A DNA stretch of 64,000 nucleotides from Hypericum androsaemum. Its lineage: Eukaryota > Streptophyta > Magnoliopsida > Malpighiales > Hypericaceae. The notes under the pieces are model-generated. The model made no database searches. It was not told the origin of the DNA and saw nothing but the letters and a program-made list of their open reading frames with translations. The position numbers were made by a program, and so were the translations under genes. Shown here one piece after another: positions 1-15,086 of the stretch (positions are counted from its first letter, which is position 1; every line of letters starts with the position of its first letter). The DNA lies in assembly GCA_963995505.1 (NCBI GenBank), contig OZ023182.1:19485619-19549618 (forward strand). The letters are read 5' to 3'.

Positions 1-1075
1 CTATATTCTAGTCACCTAAAATCTTGGCTTGTAATATTATACAAATGCAATACTCGATTGTAATTTTTTTTACAATAAGACACGATTTAAAGATAGTTTA
101 GAAGATGAATGATGATGTAAAATTTATCAACAACCAAGTCTAGCACAAAAGGTTATCTTAAAATATTTTTAAAATTCGTAAAGTATGTAAAAATATATGT
201 ATTTATTCAAAAATATCACTTTATTTGAAAGTTCGAACTTAAATTTAGTACTAATATTTAATAAAAAATATTAGTTATTACGATAGAAGGTTATTAAAAT
301 TTTAACATTTGTTCTAACTCGAAATCAAGAATTTTTATCAAGTTATGAGAATCATTTTATAAAAGTTTTTGTGTATCAACTCATTCGCTGATAAAGTCAT
401 AGTTTTATTTACTACCTCGACGTTGAAGTGAGCAACAGCATTTTATTTTTTTTCTTCGGAAAGTTACCAAATTACCTCCCATGAGTACTTAGATCTACTT
501 GTTGATATTCAGCCATCGAACTCGTCCATAGTATCCGATTAAACTCACGTCGTTGTTGTTTCACAATCAGAGTTCCTTACTAGGTTTAGACTTCAAGTAG
601 CGGAGAATCTTATGAGCAAGATCAAATTTTATTTATTTTCTATTTCAGGTTTAGGTTCAATCAAAATTTAGATCCAAACTTACGATGCAAATAAAATTAA
701 ATTAAACTACTTTTACTAGGATAAATTATGCTCAAGTTTCGAGGTATGGTCCAATAGATGATGCAATCCCTACTTTTCAAAAATGCACGTAGTCGAGTGA
801 TGACGTGAGCAAGAAACCCAGAGTATGATAAAACGAAACTACGGGACGGCTTCATACATTTTCAAAAAATAGGAATCGCGTCGTCTATTTGACTATACCC
901 CAGGAACCTGAACGTAATCTATCCCTTTTACTATTATCAATAGCTCACACGATTACAAAGTGTAACATTCGAATAGGTAAAAACAACGTTCTAGTTTAGG
1001 AATAAAAGCCGAAACAATAGTTGCGGGATAATTATAAAAAAAGTCAGAAATGATCCCAAGACAAATTTGTAGTGA
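1..1075. other. AT-rich intergenic DNA, no gene seen
   Basis: No reading frame of convincing length, splice-supported exon or structural RNA is visible. The stretch is AT-rich with scattered stop codons on both strands. It ends at the target-site duplication of the first MULE element. Confidence 0.6.
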
Positions 1076-1341
1076 TTAAATAAAGAAAAAATTACTCTTA
1101 AGTTCCTGACTTTTGGTCACCTTCTCCCTAGGGTCCCTAACTTTTGGAAAATGATTGTCCCGTCCCTAAATTTTGATGATAATAGACTCTCGGGTCCCTG
1201 GATCTGGAATATTCCTTTTTCTCTGGTGAACTCCCACTTGAAATGACTAAAATACCCTTCCTTTTTCGTCGATCTGGGTTGTGCGTACTGTTAGTGTCCA
1301 CGAGACACCGACGGCCATGGGACCCATACCCTCTCCACCGC

Positions 1342-1521
1342 ATCGGCGTGTTATCAGTGTCCCTCGGTGTCGGCCTGCTGTCAGTGTCCCTCGGCGTCGG
1401 CCTGCTGTCAGTGTCCCTCAGCAACGATCCCACACCCTACTTCAACGACGATGTCGTAATCGGGTCGTTCCACTCGGTTAGGGCAGGCATTGTGGTGGTC
1501 TGCTCGGCGGGGAACTCCTTC
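1342..1521 (+). pseudogene. Captured subtilisin-like protease (SBT) fragment
   Basis: Translation gives a serine-protease-like stretch: LSVSLS-NDPTPYFNDDVVIGSFH, then VRAGIVVVCSAGNS. In plant subtilases (SBT family, secreted serine proteases) this corresponds to the segment that follows the catalytic His region and ends at the conserved CSAGN block. The catalytic residues and the rest of the protease are missing. The LSVSL segment is repeated three times in a 27-bp, in-frame tandem array. The piece lies inside element A, which explains its higher GC content. It is a transduplicated fragment, not a working gene. The family assignment is from recognition of the motif, not from an alignment. Confidence 0.72.
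1354..1434 (+). repeat. 27-bp tandem repeat, three copies, in captured subtilase piece
   Basis: The block TCAGTGTCCCTC recurs at 1354, 1381 and 1408, a period of 27 bp (nine codons), so the repeat keeps frame. The first two intervals are almost identical; the third copy runs into the unique subtilase sequence. Confidence 0.85.
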
Positions 1522-2353
1522 CTAGAAAAAATCTTCGCCTGGTCGCCTCCTCCGTCTCCAACAAGCTTTGCCCCAGCCCACGAGCTCGTCCTCTCCCTCC
1601 TCTATGGCACCAACACCTTCATCTTCTCAACGAGTCGGGGTACGGGTATTTGGTGGGTTTTTGGTCAGAGTACGGGTCGGGTTTATGTGGAAGGGGAGAT
1701 ATGGCCTCTAGGTTGATTTTTTTGTTATTTATTTTTTTGTCTCTGGGTTGATTTTGATTTCTGTGAGTTGAAGAAGAGGGGAGTTGAAGAAGATGAAGGG
1801 GATGAGAATGAGGGTTTTTAAAAAAAAATTTAAATATGAGGGGTATTTTTATCTTTTCAAGTGAGAGTTCGTCGGAGAATATCGAATATTCCAGTTCCAA
1901 GGACCCGAGAGTCTATTATCATCAAAACTTAGGGACGGGATAATCATTTTCCAAAAGTCAGGGACCCTAGAGGAAAGGTGACTATAGGTCCGGGACTAGA
2001 GAGTAATTTGCCCTTAAATAAATTGCAAATTTGAGTAAACATATTTCTTGGATAAATTACTTTGAGGTCCCTAAGGTATAGTTAAATAGATAAATGGGTC
2101 CTTATATTTGTGAAATAGATACAGCCCTCTCTGTAGTTTGGTTAAATTATACTTTCAAGTCTCTCGCTCAAGTCATCAATCAATTCTTTCATATAAATGA
2201 CTTATTTATCCTTACAATAGTAAGCTAATAAAAAAATCTTCTCCCCTTCTCTCTCCTACATAACGCCGTCGATGGATTTCGGCCACACCAACCAACCATA
2301 ACTTCACCCCTCCTTCTACCCAGGACCACACCATCATTAGGGACTACTGAGCC

Positions 2354-2510
2354 AAGATCGAGTGCGAGCTCTCCAACATCTGCGACGAAATCTTTAAGCT
2401 CCTCGACTCCCGTCTCATTCCCATTCACTACCTCCAGTGACTCCAAGGTCTTCTACCTCAAGATGGAAGGTGATTATCATAGGTACCTTATCGAGTTCAA
2501 GACCAGTGTG
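2354..2510 (+). pseudogene. Captured 14-3-3 protein fragment
   Basis: In the plus strand, frames here read IECELSNICDEIFKLLDSRL and then, after a small frame-breaking indel, SKVFYLKMEGDYHRYLIEFK. These match the conserved 14-3-3 helices around the phosphopeptide-binding groove (family pattern ...ILKLLDSHLIP...SKVFYLKMKGDYHRY...). 14-3-3 proteins bind phosphoserine client proteins in the cytosol and nucleus. Only about 50 residues are present, the frame is broken, and it sits inside element B, so it is a non-functional captured piece. Confidence 0.8.
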
Positions 2511-2574
2511 AGTGCAAGGATGCCACCATGTTTCTGTGGGCCCTTTTCTTCATCCCCCACCCCACACTGCTACA

Positions 2575-2697
2575 ACGACACCTCTGTCCTCATCACCGGC
2601 ACCGTCGGCTTCATCCACTCCAGCATCACTGGGCTCGTGACAGTCCTCGAGACCTACAAGTCTGTCAACCCCCAGCCGGCCGTTGTCTGGGTTGCCC
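2575..2697 (+). pseudogene. Captured UDP-glucuronate 4-epimerase (GAE) fragment with internal deletion
   Basis: The frame reads TSVLITGTVGF and continues directly into HSSITGLVTVLETYKSVNPQ followed by PAVVW. In the GAE family the first part is the N-terminal nucleotide-binding VLVTGAAGF motif. The second corresponds to the downstream segment around HSNIAGFVNLLEVCKSVNPQ. These parts are about 90 residues apart in the intact enzyme, so the copy has lost the middle. GAE makes UDP-galacturonate for pectin in the Golgi. This piece is inside element B and is not functional. Confidence 0.75.
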
Positions 2698-2703
2698 TCA
2701 AAG

Positions 2704-2748
2704 GTGCCTGAGATTGTGTTGCAGCCCATTAGAGAGATCCAGCTAAGG
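2704..2748 (+). pseudogene. Captured EPSP synthase fragment
   Basis: Shifting one frame from the GAE piece gives PEIVLQPIREIQ. This resembles the start of mature plant 5-enolpyruvylshikimate-3-phosphate synthase (EEIVLQPIREISGTV...), a plastid shikimate-pathway enzyme. Only about 14 residues are visible before a stop, so the assignment rests on a short but distinctive motif. It lies directly downstream of the GAE piece inside element B. Confidence 0.55.
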
Positions 2749-3439
2749 AGATGAGAGATTGACCGACCAGATAACTGGTTGGATTGAGATTGGTGGGTTG
2801 GTTTTGTTTTGTCTTGGGTCAGAGACAGGATGGGTAATCCAAAGAAGATGATCGGAGACGGGTTTGATTGACCTGAGAGGGCTGAGTTTTTAAATTTATT
2901 TAATGATATAAGGGTATAAAGGTCATTTAAAAGATAAAATAATAAAAAATTGACTGATGATGTGAGCGAGGAACTAGAGAGTATAATTTAACCAAACTAG
3001 GATGATTGCATCTATTTAAAAAATATACAGACAAATTATTTATTCAACCATACCTCAGGGACCTGGTGGTAATTTACTCATAATTTTGTTAGAAGGGAGA
3101 AGGAAATAAGGTAACCCTAAGCATGTAGATTGAGATTTTTTGTATGATTTGTGCGATGCATTGTGCTTTACCATGGGCCTTGCTAGTATAGCAAAAACCT
3201 AACCAAGCTTCGGCCTCATGTCCTATGTCATATTTTAGTCAGGATAAACATCTAAACTCTATACAACTTTGGAATAATTATCCCAATCGGACAATGACTT
3301 CCCATGATCACAAAAAGTCTATTGCTTTAGAACTCTATGCTTATTCAATCTTCTTGAGCCTGTGTTTATCCGACCTCTTCGTGTCTATCACAGTTTCCCT
3401 TTTCTCATGAGACTGGCCTCGGTTTGATTCGATTTTTAG

Positions 3440-3725
3440 ATGGAGGCCACCAATACTGAGCGTCGGGCACTCCTAATGAGCAAGTTAGCTCCCGATTGCG
3501 AGTGCTCCTTGGAGAAGGCCCTATCGCCGAGCAACTAGCACAGCTAAATGAAAGTCAACCCTATAGTACATGCGCTCCTAAATGAGTGCATAGCACGAGC
3601 TACTGCACTCCTAGAGGAGTGCCTAGCACCAAGCTACCTGCTCTCTCAAAGAAGTGCTTAACGCCGAACTAATGGCGCTCGGTATGAAATGGTAGCGCCC
3701 AGCAGCCGACGCTTCTGGGTCCTTC
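3440..3725. repeat. Degenerate tandem repeat rich in GAGTGC/GCACTC
   Basis: Diverged units of roughly 35-50 bp recur, containing motifs such as GCGCTCCTAAATGAGTGC, GCACTCCTAGAGGAGTGC and CTCTCTCAAAGAAGTGC, each followed by TAGCAC or similar. Many units are themselves short hairpins (CTCCT...AGGAG). No coding potential is seen. It may be old transposon terminal sequence; I could not identify a family. Confidence 0.5.
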
Positions 3726-4132
3726 GGATCCCAATATTTTTACACTTCAACACATAGACTTACAAAAAAGGGATAATAAATTATGTGTCCGGACAAGTAA
3801 CCAATTACCATATAAAATTTAGCCATTAATTAGTTACCTAAATAAAGATCGGTCATTAATTAGGCAATAACGAAAAAATAGGAACGAAAATCAAAGTTCG
3901 CCTCCATTTTTGGGTTTCTCAAAAATCGATAGAGCGCCGCCGAAACCAATGCTGAATAAATTTTAAAAATACCAAAATTACCCCATCGAAATTGACCATT
4001 GATGAGAAAAATGTCAACACGATACCATATAAATCATGATCTAAAAGCTACAAATCTTGTTAGGATGTCCTTCTAGATTGCTTTGCAAGGACTCGTCGGT
4101 AATTTACTATATCCAAACCAGCCAAAAAACAC

Positions 4133-4139
4133 TATAAAA
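4133..4139 (+). promoter_or_regulatory. Probable TATA box of the F-box gene
   Basis: TATAAAA lies about 100 bp upstream of the ATG at 4240, in an otherwise unstructured leader region. Spacing suits a leader of about 70 nt. Confidence 0.5.
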
Positions 4140-4239
4140 TCATTCATCCCAACACTATTCTCACTACCCCTTTAGCGAAACACATCTCCCATCTCATAAG
4201 CTCTAATTCACTCATCCCATTTCACCCAATCGGAGAACA

Positions 4240-5313
4240 ATGGCCCATACTCCTCGCACCATCTCCTCTAAGGAAGCAGTGTTGGAGAACCAAGACATAT
4301 TGACCCGAATCCTCATTGTGCTACCCGCAAAGCCACTGATCCAGCTCAAGGCCGTTGCAAAACCCTGGCTCGGCATGATCACCAACCCTGATTTCGCATC
4401 GCGCCACACCCTCCTCCACCATCCCACCAACCCTTCGGTGTTTTTCATTAGCACATCCGCTCAAAATTTTAGGTACATCTCCCTCTCGAACCCCACCGAA
4501 ACAAACCCCCTCCGTTCCTTCCGTTTATCACGCCGCAAGATCATCCAGTCCTGTAATGGGTTAGTCCTTCTCTCCAGTGTGCCTTTCCCATCTCGCGTGC
4601 TCCACCATGTATGTAACCCTACCACCAACCAGTTGACCACCCTCCCTCTTCACCAAGGCCAGAAATTTATCATACTTTCATTGGCTTTTGACCCTCGTCT
4701 ATCACGACACTACAAAGTGATAGGCGTAAGCAGGCCAGTTGTTGTTGGTAAAAGCCGGCCACGGCACCAACTCCACGTCTACTCGTCGGAGTGCCGGGAA
4801 TGGCGGGCTTTAGGGTTTATTCCAATGTTGAAAATGGTCCCCAGACAAAGCGCCTACTGCAATGGGGCGGTCTACTGGATTAGCTATGACGGGAGTGGCT
4901 TTCGCTTCGACATTGATCAAGAGCTTATCATCACAATACCTGGACTTCGTAGTGCTTCCATGCAGAGGAAGCACCTTTACGTGACAAACGGGCACTTGCA
5001 CCTGGCTCAAACAAAAGATGACGTGTGCACTGTGTGGGAACTGCGGGGTGACTTTTCCAGATGGTTCATTAAGTACGGGTTCCAACTGCGTCACGTGAAG
5101 CGTTCATTCCCAGAAATCATATCTGCCGAGCAGAAATCTGTCTTTACTTTTCTGCAAATGGTCGAGGAAGACGAGGAGGAGAAGGGGCCGTCGATGTGGT
5201 TTCACGTCCCAGGTAAGGTGGTTTCTTACGATATTAGAGGGATTGTCGTTTCAGGGTCATTTGCAATTTGGGTGGTGGATTTCGCGAGAGGCGGAGGAGA
5301 TCGGTGCAATTAG
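4240..5313 (+). CDS. F-box protein (single exon)
   Basis: The frame encodes 357 residues without introns, typical of the large plant F-box family. An F-box-like segment spans about residues 17-48 (QDILTRILIVLPAKPLIQLK, then AVAKPWLGMI), which in this family binds the SKP1/ASK subunit of SCF ubiquitin ligases. It is followed by the usual ISxSNGLVLL-like block (IIQSCNGLVLLSS, about residues 105-117) and an F-box-associated beta-propeller-like region with the NPTTNQ and DPRLSRHYKV patterns, which would recruit the substrate. The substrate cannot be inferred. The first ATG, about 100 bp below a TATA box, is used as the start. An acidic patch (EEDEEEK) lies near residue 310. The frame is intact, so it could be active, but such genes turn over quickly. 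Confidence 0.85.
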   Translation: MAHTPRTISSKEAVLENQDILTRILIVLPAKPLIQLKAVAKPWLGMITNPDFASRHTLLHHPTNPSVFFISTSAQNFRYISLSNPTETNPLRSFRLSRRKIIQSCNGLVLLSSVPFPSRVLHHVCNPTTNQLTTLPLHQGQKFIILSLAFDPRLSRHYKVIGVSRPVVVGKSRPRHQLHVYSSECREWRALGFIPMLKMVPRQSAYCNGAVYWISYDGSGFRFDIDQELIITIPGLRSASMQRKHLYVTNGHLHLAQTKDDVCTVWELRGDFSRWFIKYGFQLRHVKRSFPEIISAEQKSVFTFLQMVEEDEEEKGPSMWFHVPGKVVSYDIRGIVVSGSFAIWVVDFARGGGDRCN

Positions 5314-6770
5314 GGTGGCACATTCACCCTTTTATTGAGAGTTTGGCTCCTGTGTGAAATATCCTTGGGTAGAAATTATGATAATTTGTGATTTAAGATT
5401 GTATACACAGTATGTCAGTATCAACCCTTTGCGTTTGTACAACTTTATACAGAATAATAAAATTTGGGTGGCATGTCACTCTTTATGGTATTTATGAGGT
5501 TTCATTCTTCTTCAAATATAATGCTTGATTATCATGAGAAATTTATTGTTTTTTGAAAATTTTGAAATTTTATTAGGTATATTTTTGTGTCAAATTCCAT
5601 ACGAGGTAAGTATTTTCGTGAGAATTAATCTTTTAATAAAACATAGAAGAAATAAAATTGGAGCAGCTATCTATTTAATGCTACTTATTTGCTTCTTCAT
5701 CCACTCAAGGCAACATCATTAAACCAATGAGAGTTATCTACTTAATTCTCTTATAAATATCTTAAATTTAAGTCTTATAAATAAAAAATACATCATTGGA
5801 AGAACCACCTACCAAATAGAATCAAATAGAACTTTTTTTTTTGGTATAAAACTTATATCATAGATTCACAAAAGAAATATACTAGAATGAAATTAAAAAA
5901 AGAGAGCAAAAAACCATGGATGGAGCATAAAGTCATATGTTCACGACCAATTACTTCACAAATACATCTTTTGCAATTCACAATATATCTCCGGCAATAA
6001 TGTACTTTCCTAAGTCATTGTGAATACTACCCGAATATGAATTAACAGAAATCCGGTTAAAATTTTGAGATGCGATGGGGCCGGGCCTGATGAAGGAGGA
6101 TAGGGCTGCAGCTTGATGAGGACCGCGTGGTGGGCCTGGGAGAGAACAGTACCGAGTTTGCGGATGGAGGTAGCCGGGGTGTCGGGCGGAGGCGAAGTGA
6201 TGGAGTTGGCTGGACGTGAACAACAGAGCAAGAGAGAGAAATCTAGCGTCAACGGCAAGATAAAAGATGAAAGGCTTTTTTACTAAGAAAAAGTCAACCT
6301 AAGTCGACACCAATTTATAAAATCGAAATTTAACACACACAAAAATCAGAAACCCGGAAGATATTTTTAGATGTCTAAAATGTCAATGTTTTTTAGAATG
6401 TCTAAAATGTCATTGTTGAAAATAAAATTCATGATCAGGAACATATGTTTCGATGTTACGTCGAAATTTTCCACCTCAATCGGTGGGGAAAAAGCAGCGG
6501 GGATTGGCTACCATGGTGATAATCACCATCTGGGTATTTGTTATTTTTCTCGGATCTCTTATGGATCAGATTTTGTTTTGTGCTTTTTGTTCCTTTCTGG
6601 GATAAGAAAATGTTCTTCACTACTGGATCGTTGACTGGAATTGGGATAAAAATTCGTTCTTGATGTTCTGGTGTTCGCCAGAATAAGTTTTGGTCGCTGG
6701 AGTAAATTTTGGTCGTCGAAGAAGATGACCGGATGTTGGTGTTCGCTTGAGAAGATGACCAGAGGAGTAA
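5314..6770. other. Intergenic DNA, no confident gene
   Basis: AT-rich sequence with short overlapping frames only. A slightly GC-richer block at about 6070-6260 has frames of about 80 codons on the minus strand without recognisable domains. The block next to 6770 may be interior of the element whose right end is at 6936. Confidence 0.4.
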
Positions 6771-6936
6771 AAAAGTCATTTCAGAGATAAATTAATAATA
6801 AAATGAGTGATGACATTAGCGAGGGACCCGAGAGTATAATAAAATCAAACACGGGGGATAGAAAAATAATTTTCGAAAGCACACGGACACGAGAAGTAGG
6901 GTGTCAAAATACGAGGGACCTGAAAGTAATTTACCC
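6770..6936. mobile_element. Single right TIR of the long-TIR MULE family (element C)
   Basis: Read from the right end inward on the minus strand, the sequence begins GGGTAAATTACTTTC followed by AGGTCCCTCGTATTTT. It later contains ATTATACTCTCGGGTCCCTC, closely similar to the arms of elements A and B. No matching left arm with a 9-bp duplication (it should be TTAAATTTA) was found upstream, so this is a truncated or rearranged copy. Confidence 0.6.
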
Positions 6937-6939
6937 TTA

Positions 6940-8130
6940 AATTTATTTAAGAAAATTTTGATTTAAAATTTTATGAATATAAAAATTAAAATTACCTTAA
7001 GGATTCGATACAAGAAATAAAAAAATACGAATCTCACTCACATGATTTGATTTTTTTATGCCAACCCGTAGATCCATATCTTTACTACAAAATGAACCTC
7101 GTTTTGTTCATGGCTTCCAAACTTCCAGGCCATCGTTTACCATTACGTAAGCGACTTTAGCCTATAGGTTTTGACTTTAAAATAAAGTTTGACAACGACT
7201 CTTGATATAAGAAATTTCATTGAAAAATAATAACAAACAATTGATTAAAATAGTAAGAAGTTTAGATTCAAAATTTACAAATATAAATAATACTTTCAGC
7301 AAAGTCATCTGCGTAACAAGTCTAACAAGTCTAACACTCGTGCAATTATTCTTTTTGAAAGTAACGTGCGATTCTCCCTTTTGAAGTTTCCATTAACTCA
7401 TGCAATTGCTGTGAGCCTGACGTGAAACACCGCCCGACGTTGAACTCATACCACCACCAGTCCCGTTTGGTTTTTATTCACACACATTAACAAAGGACAA
7501 AAAATATTCCCCACCTCAAATACGTGTACCGTCTTCTCAAAAAAAAAACGTGTACCGCCCTATATTAGAATCTTTTCTTTACCTTCCTTCGTTGATAAGG
7601 AATTTATTTTAAGTGAATAGTATAAAGATATTATACTAATGGGAGTGGAAAAAAAGAGAAAAAATTGGATGTAAACAAACAAAAATAGAGAAGTAGCTAA
7701 AATATGATACATTCAACAAGTACTTGGATCAACTAATGTGAATGCTATTTTAGTTTAATCAAATTTGTAAATATAACTATTAGAAATATAGTAGTGTAAA
7801 ATATTTAAATTTTTTATCATTTTTCAAAAATTTCACTTAAAATTAATCTGATTAAGTGACTTTTATTTATTTAAAGAAGTCTCACGAATATAAATAAAAT
7901 TTGAAAATTTTATTTTTAAGATAGGGTTCTAACAAGAAAAAAGGTACTTTTGAGTTTGGAAAGAGAGAAGAGACACTGACAGGCAACCGTTGCATTAACC
8001 TCGAAGTTACCGACCGTAACACGTATAAAATGCCAGGAAAACCCCAGTTTGGCAAATCGAAAAAATATCGAAAAAGATCGAAGCTTGGAATTTGGTTCTC
8101 CCGTTTTGAAGAAAGTTCCCCCACTGGTCA
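6940..8130. other. Intergenic DNA and PECT1 promoter region
   Basis: AT-rich sequence with no recognisable gene. The last few hundred bases presumably hold the PECT1 promoter and leader; a leader intron between about 8130 and 8640 is possible because the region is T-rich and open in several frames. Confidence 0.4.
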
Positions 8131-8564
8131 CGCTCCTCCTTCTCTCCCGTCTTCCTTAACAAGATTTTTGTTGGGTGGTAAGACCTAACCTGAGCTTGTT
8201 TATTTCTGGTTTAACACAAAAATGGCAATCTTTATTTGGTCCCTTGTTTCCTAAATCACATACTAAAAAAGACGAGTCTTTTCCTACTTGGGATGCCTTT
8301 TTAGATTTGGGTTTTCGTCAACGGGTTAGAAATTTAGAGCTTGGAGAGGAGAAGGGTCTGGAATTTTTTCAGATTTTCTTTAGTATCTGGAATTCTGTTG
8401 GAACCCAAATCTCCATTTTTTCCCCATTTGAATTTGTTGCTCAGGTTCAGTTGAGATTAGAACTTTCTTGTTTCGTCTTTGTGATCTGTTATTGTCTTAA
8501 AGGTTTGATCTTTTTTCTTAAAGATTACATCTTTGAGCAATTCTAATTAAACCCAGATGAGTGA

Positions 8565-13086
<4,522 letters not shown>

Positions 13087-13889
13087 CCGATGTGTACATT
13101 TTCAGCGTGTAGTCCGCATAACAGTTAGATACCTAATAGAAGCTAAGCGCATGAGCCAGGGAGAGAAGATTGCATAGAAATTTGTTTCCCTTGGCCAATG
13201 AGAGGGACAATTGATGGGAAAGAGCAGACTCCATTACAGGATCCAGCAGATCATTTCATTCATCTCTTGTTGTATTATTAGTCCTTATAACCTATGCTGA
13301 AGTAAAACCGAATCCGAATCGTCGATACTTTTTCGGATATACATCAGTGGAGCTCCCATATATTTTTGTATGATCTGCAGATGCAAGTGTAATTCTATCT
13401 TCTTACCATTTCTTAGCAGATGTTCGAGTTTTATATGGGTAAGCAGAACTTTGGCCTTGTGCATCTGTTTACCAAAAGCAGAACTATATATTCTTTCGGA
13501 ACTTTTTTGGCCAGAACCTGAATATACAAAGATCGATGAGATCTGCAGAATCTCTGAATTGATTTCCCAGATTCACCAAATCTGTGAATCAATAACTACA
13601 TTTTAGTGCCCGCGGCTTTTGGCAGCAGCGATAAGACCTCGAAGAACTAAGCTCGTACGACATGATAATCTTCCTTGGTGCAACAAGATTCTCTTGCAAA
13701 AGGCCAACAACCAGACGCCATATCGCTATGCAGGTTTCAAACAAGAACATCATCGCTCGTACCTTCGTCTGCCCGGCAGTCACGCCATGTGCATCCTACA
13801 CTTACAAACTACCGTCATCCCTCCTACCCGTCCCGCAGACCGCACTCCATGGGACACCGATTCACAAAAAATGGAGGCTCGTTACAATC

Positions 13890-15086
13890 CTAACTATGGT
13901 TACTGGCTACTGGAAACCATGTGAAAGGAGTTGGATTACTCTGAGGCAACTGCGGGACCATGCAGTGTTGCTGCTGCCATTGAGGCACACCTTCAAACTG
14001 GAAACCTGGCGTTTGCTCCAAGCTTCCGACGTTTCCATCTTCAATCTCCATTGCTGCTTCCCCCATATCTTCATCCTCCATGAACTCTGTGTTGCCTGTT
14101 TGAGTAACAACATATGTGGCACTTGCAAACTGAGAAGGAACCCAGGGCACAACAGCCATACACTCCTTGTCCGCTCCTACACTTTCTCTAACTTCTTCTT
14201 CGTCATCCAGCTTGTGACCAGCCCATAGCTGCTTATCTGCAGATCATCCCCACTCAACCAGTCAGTCACTCTATTACATTGCTATCTACAACAACAACAG
14301 CATGTCACTTTATGAAGCAGGGCGGCAGGCATGAAAACGAGTACCATGATCTGATCTACAGTCCTCGAACCTTCTACGTAGTCACACCACCCACGTTGGT
14401 GCAAATAATTGAATAAAACTACACTTCCGAAAACGACATTGACAACCTAGCATCATCACATAGCCTCATACGTCAGTGCTAGTTGTTTCGAATAGCTAAT
14501 TCGCATATAAAACAACACGACTAAGGCTAGCGATCTGCCGATCGGATGACTATCAATGACTCACTTCCAATTACTAGTTCCAACTTAGTAGCTAAAAATG
14601 GAAAGAATATGAGAGAGTAGCGGTTAACTTACACTTAGACTTGAGGCCGGAGAGCAAATCGGAGTCCATAGAAACAGAGAATTCGGATCCGGAAGGCGAA
14701 TAGAGCAGCGGATTGCTAGCACCGACGGGACTGAACACAACCATCGCCCTCTCCGGATTCTCCTCCCACGAATCCGGCGGCAGCTCCTCGATCACAACCC
14801 CGCGCGGCCTCCCAATATCCGGCACCGGCACCTCCTCCGCGTCCTCCATTACCGGCGGCAAGTCCGCGTCCTGTAAAAAATGACACGCTCACTTCCCGCA
14901 CCGAGAGATATAAAATTAAAAGAAGAAGAAAAAAAATCGCGGAGAAAGGACAAAAGAAGTTACGAGGCGGCGAATCTTGCGAGCGGGGGAGGTAAGCGAG
15001 AAGTCGCCGAAGTCTTCTCTGACGTCATCCATGGCCGCTTCTTTCCGCTTGGTCCTCAACATCCCCGCCGCTCCTCCTCCGGCCAT
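13890..15086 (-). CDS. Plant protein of unknown function, 235 residues
   Basis: Three exons on the minus strand: 15086-14964, 14870-14633 and 14236-13890. They total 708 bp, 235 residues. I do not recognise an enzyme or DNA-binding domain. The N-terminus has a basic LRTKRKEAAMDD patch and then an LTSPARKIRRLDADLPP block that looks like a nuclear localisation or docking motif. The middle is acidic (EDAEEVPVPD and MEDEDMGEAAMEIED). The C-terminus is Gln/Pro-rich with WQQQHCMVPQLPQ and ends near PFTWFPVASNHS. The start is the first ATG of the frame; a second in-frame ATG is nine residues later (at 15060-15062), so the true start may be internal. Introns are GT-AG. It is tail-to-tail with PECT1 (about 800 bp between stops). 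Most likely a nuclear, largely disordered protein; that is inference. Confidence 0.75.

Larger units (their letters stand above)
1085..2013. mobile_element. MULE with long TIRs (element A), Pack-MULE carrying a subtilase piece
   Basis: The ends are inverted repeats of about 170 bp (left about 1085-1255, right about 1840-2013). The right end reads inward as GGGCAAATTAC; the left end is the degraded form GAAAAAATTAC. The element is flanked by a perfect 9-bp direct repeat, TTAAATAAA, at 1076-1084 and 2014-2022. A 9-bp target-site duplication with long TIRs is the hallmark of Mutator-like elements. No transposase is present, so it is non-autonomous. The unique interior (about 1260-1840) is GC-richer than its surroundings and holds a recognisable host-gene fragment. 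Several short overlapping frames here are not genes. Confidence 0.88.
2050..3079. mobile_element. MULE with long TIRs (element B), Pack-MULE with several captured genes
   Basis: Imperfect inverted repeats of about 170 bp bound the element (left about 2050-2225, right about 2905-3079). The termini read inward as GGATAAATTAC and GAGTAAATTAC, variants of the terminus of the other copies. Candidate 9-bp flanks, ATATTTCTT and ATAATTTTG, match at only 6 of 9 positions, so the duplication is degraded or the ends are off by a few bases. The interior contains pieces resembling three unrelated plant genes in the same orientation. There is no transposase frame. Element A lies 36 bp to the left. Confidence 0.75.

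Noticed and set aside
1243..1716. 157-codon plus-strand frame as a possible gene
   Set aside because: Only its middle resembles a protein (subtilase), it is bounded by MULE TIRs, and the ends are TIR or random translation.
2463..2711. 82-codon plus-strand frame as a possible gene
   Set aside because: It is a fusion of a 14-3-3 piece and a deleted GAE piece inside element B, with a frame break on the 14-3-3 side.
4810..5094. Antisense 94-codon frame within the F-box gene
   Set aside because: Shadow of the sense coding sequence; no domain.
5760..6936. Full-length MULE ending at 6936
   Set aside because: No left arm or matching TTAAATTTA duplication could be found; only the right arm is claimed.
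8175..8546. 123-codon frame just upstream of PECT1
   Set aside because: T-rich leader or leader-intron sequence; no resemblance to known protein, and PECT1 is complete from 8661.
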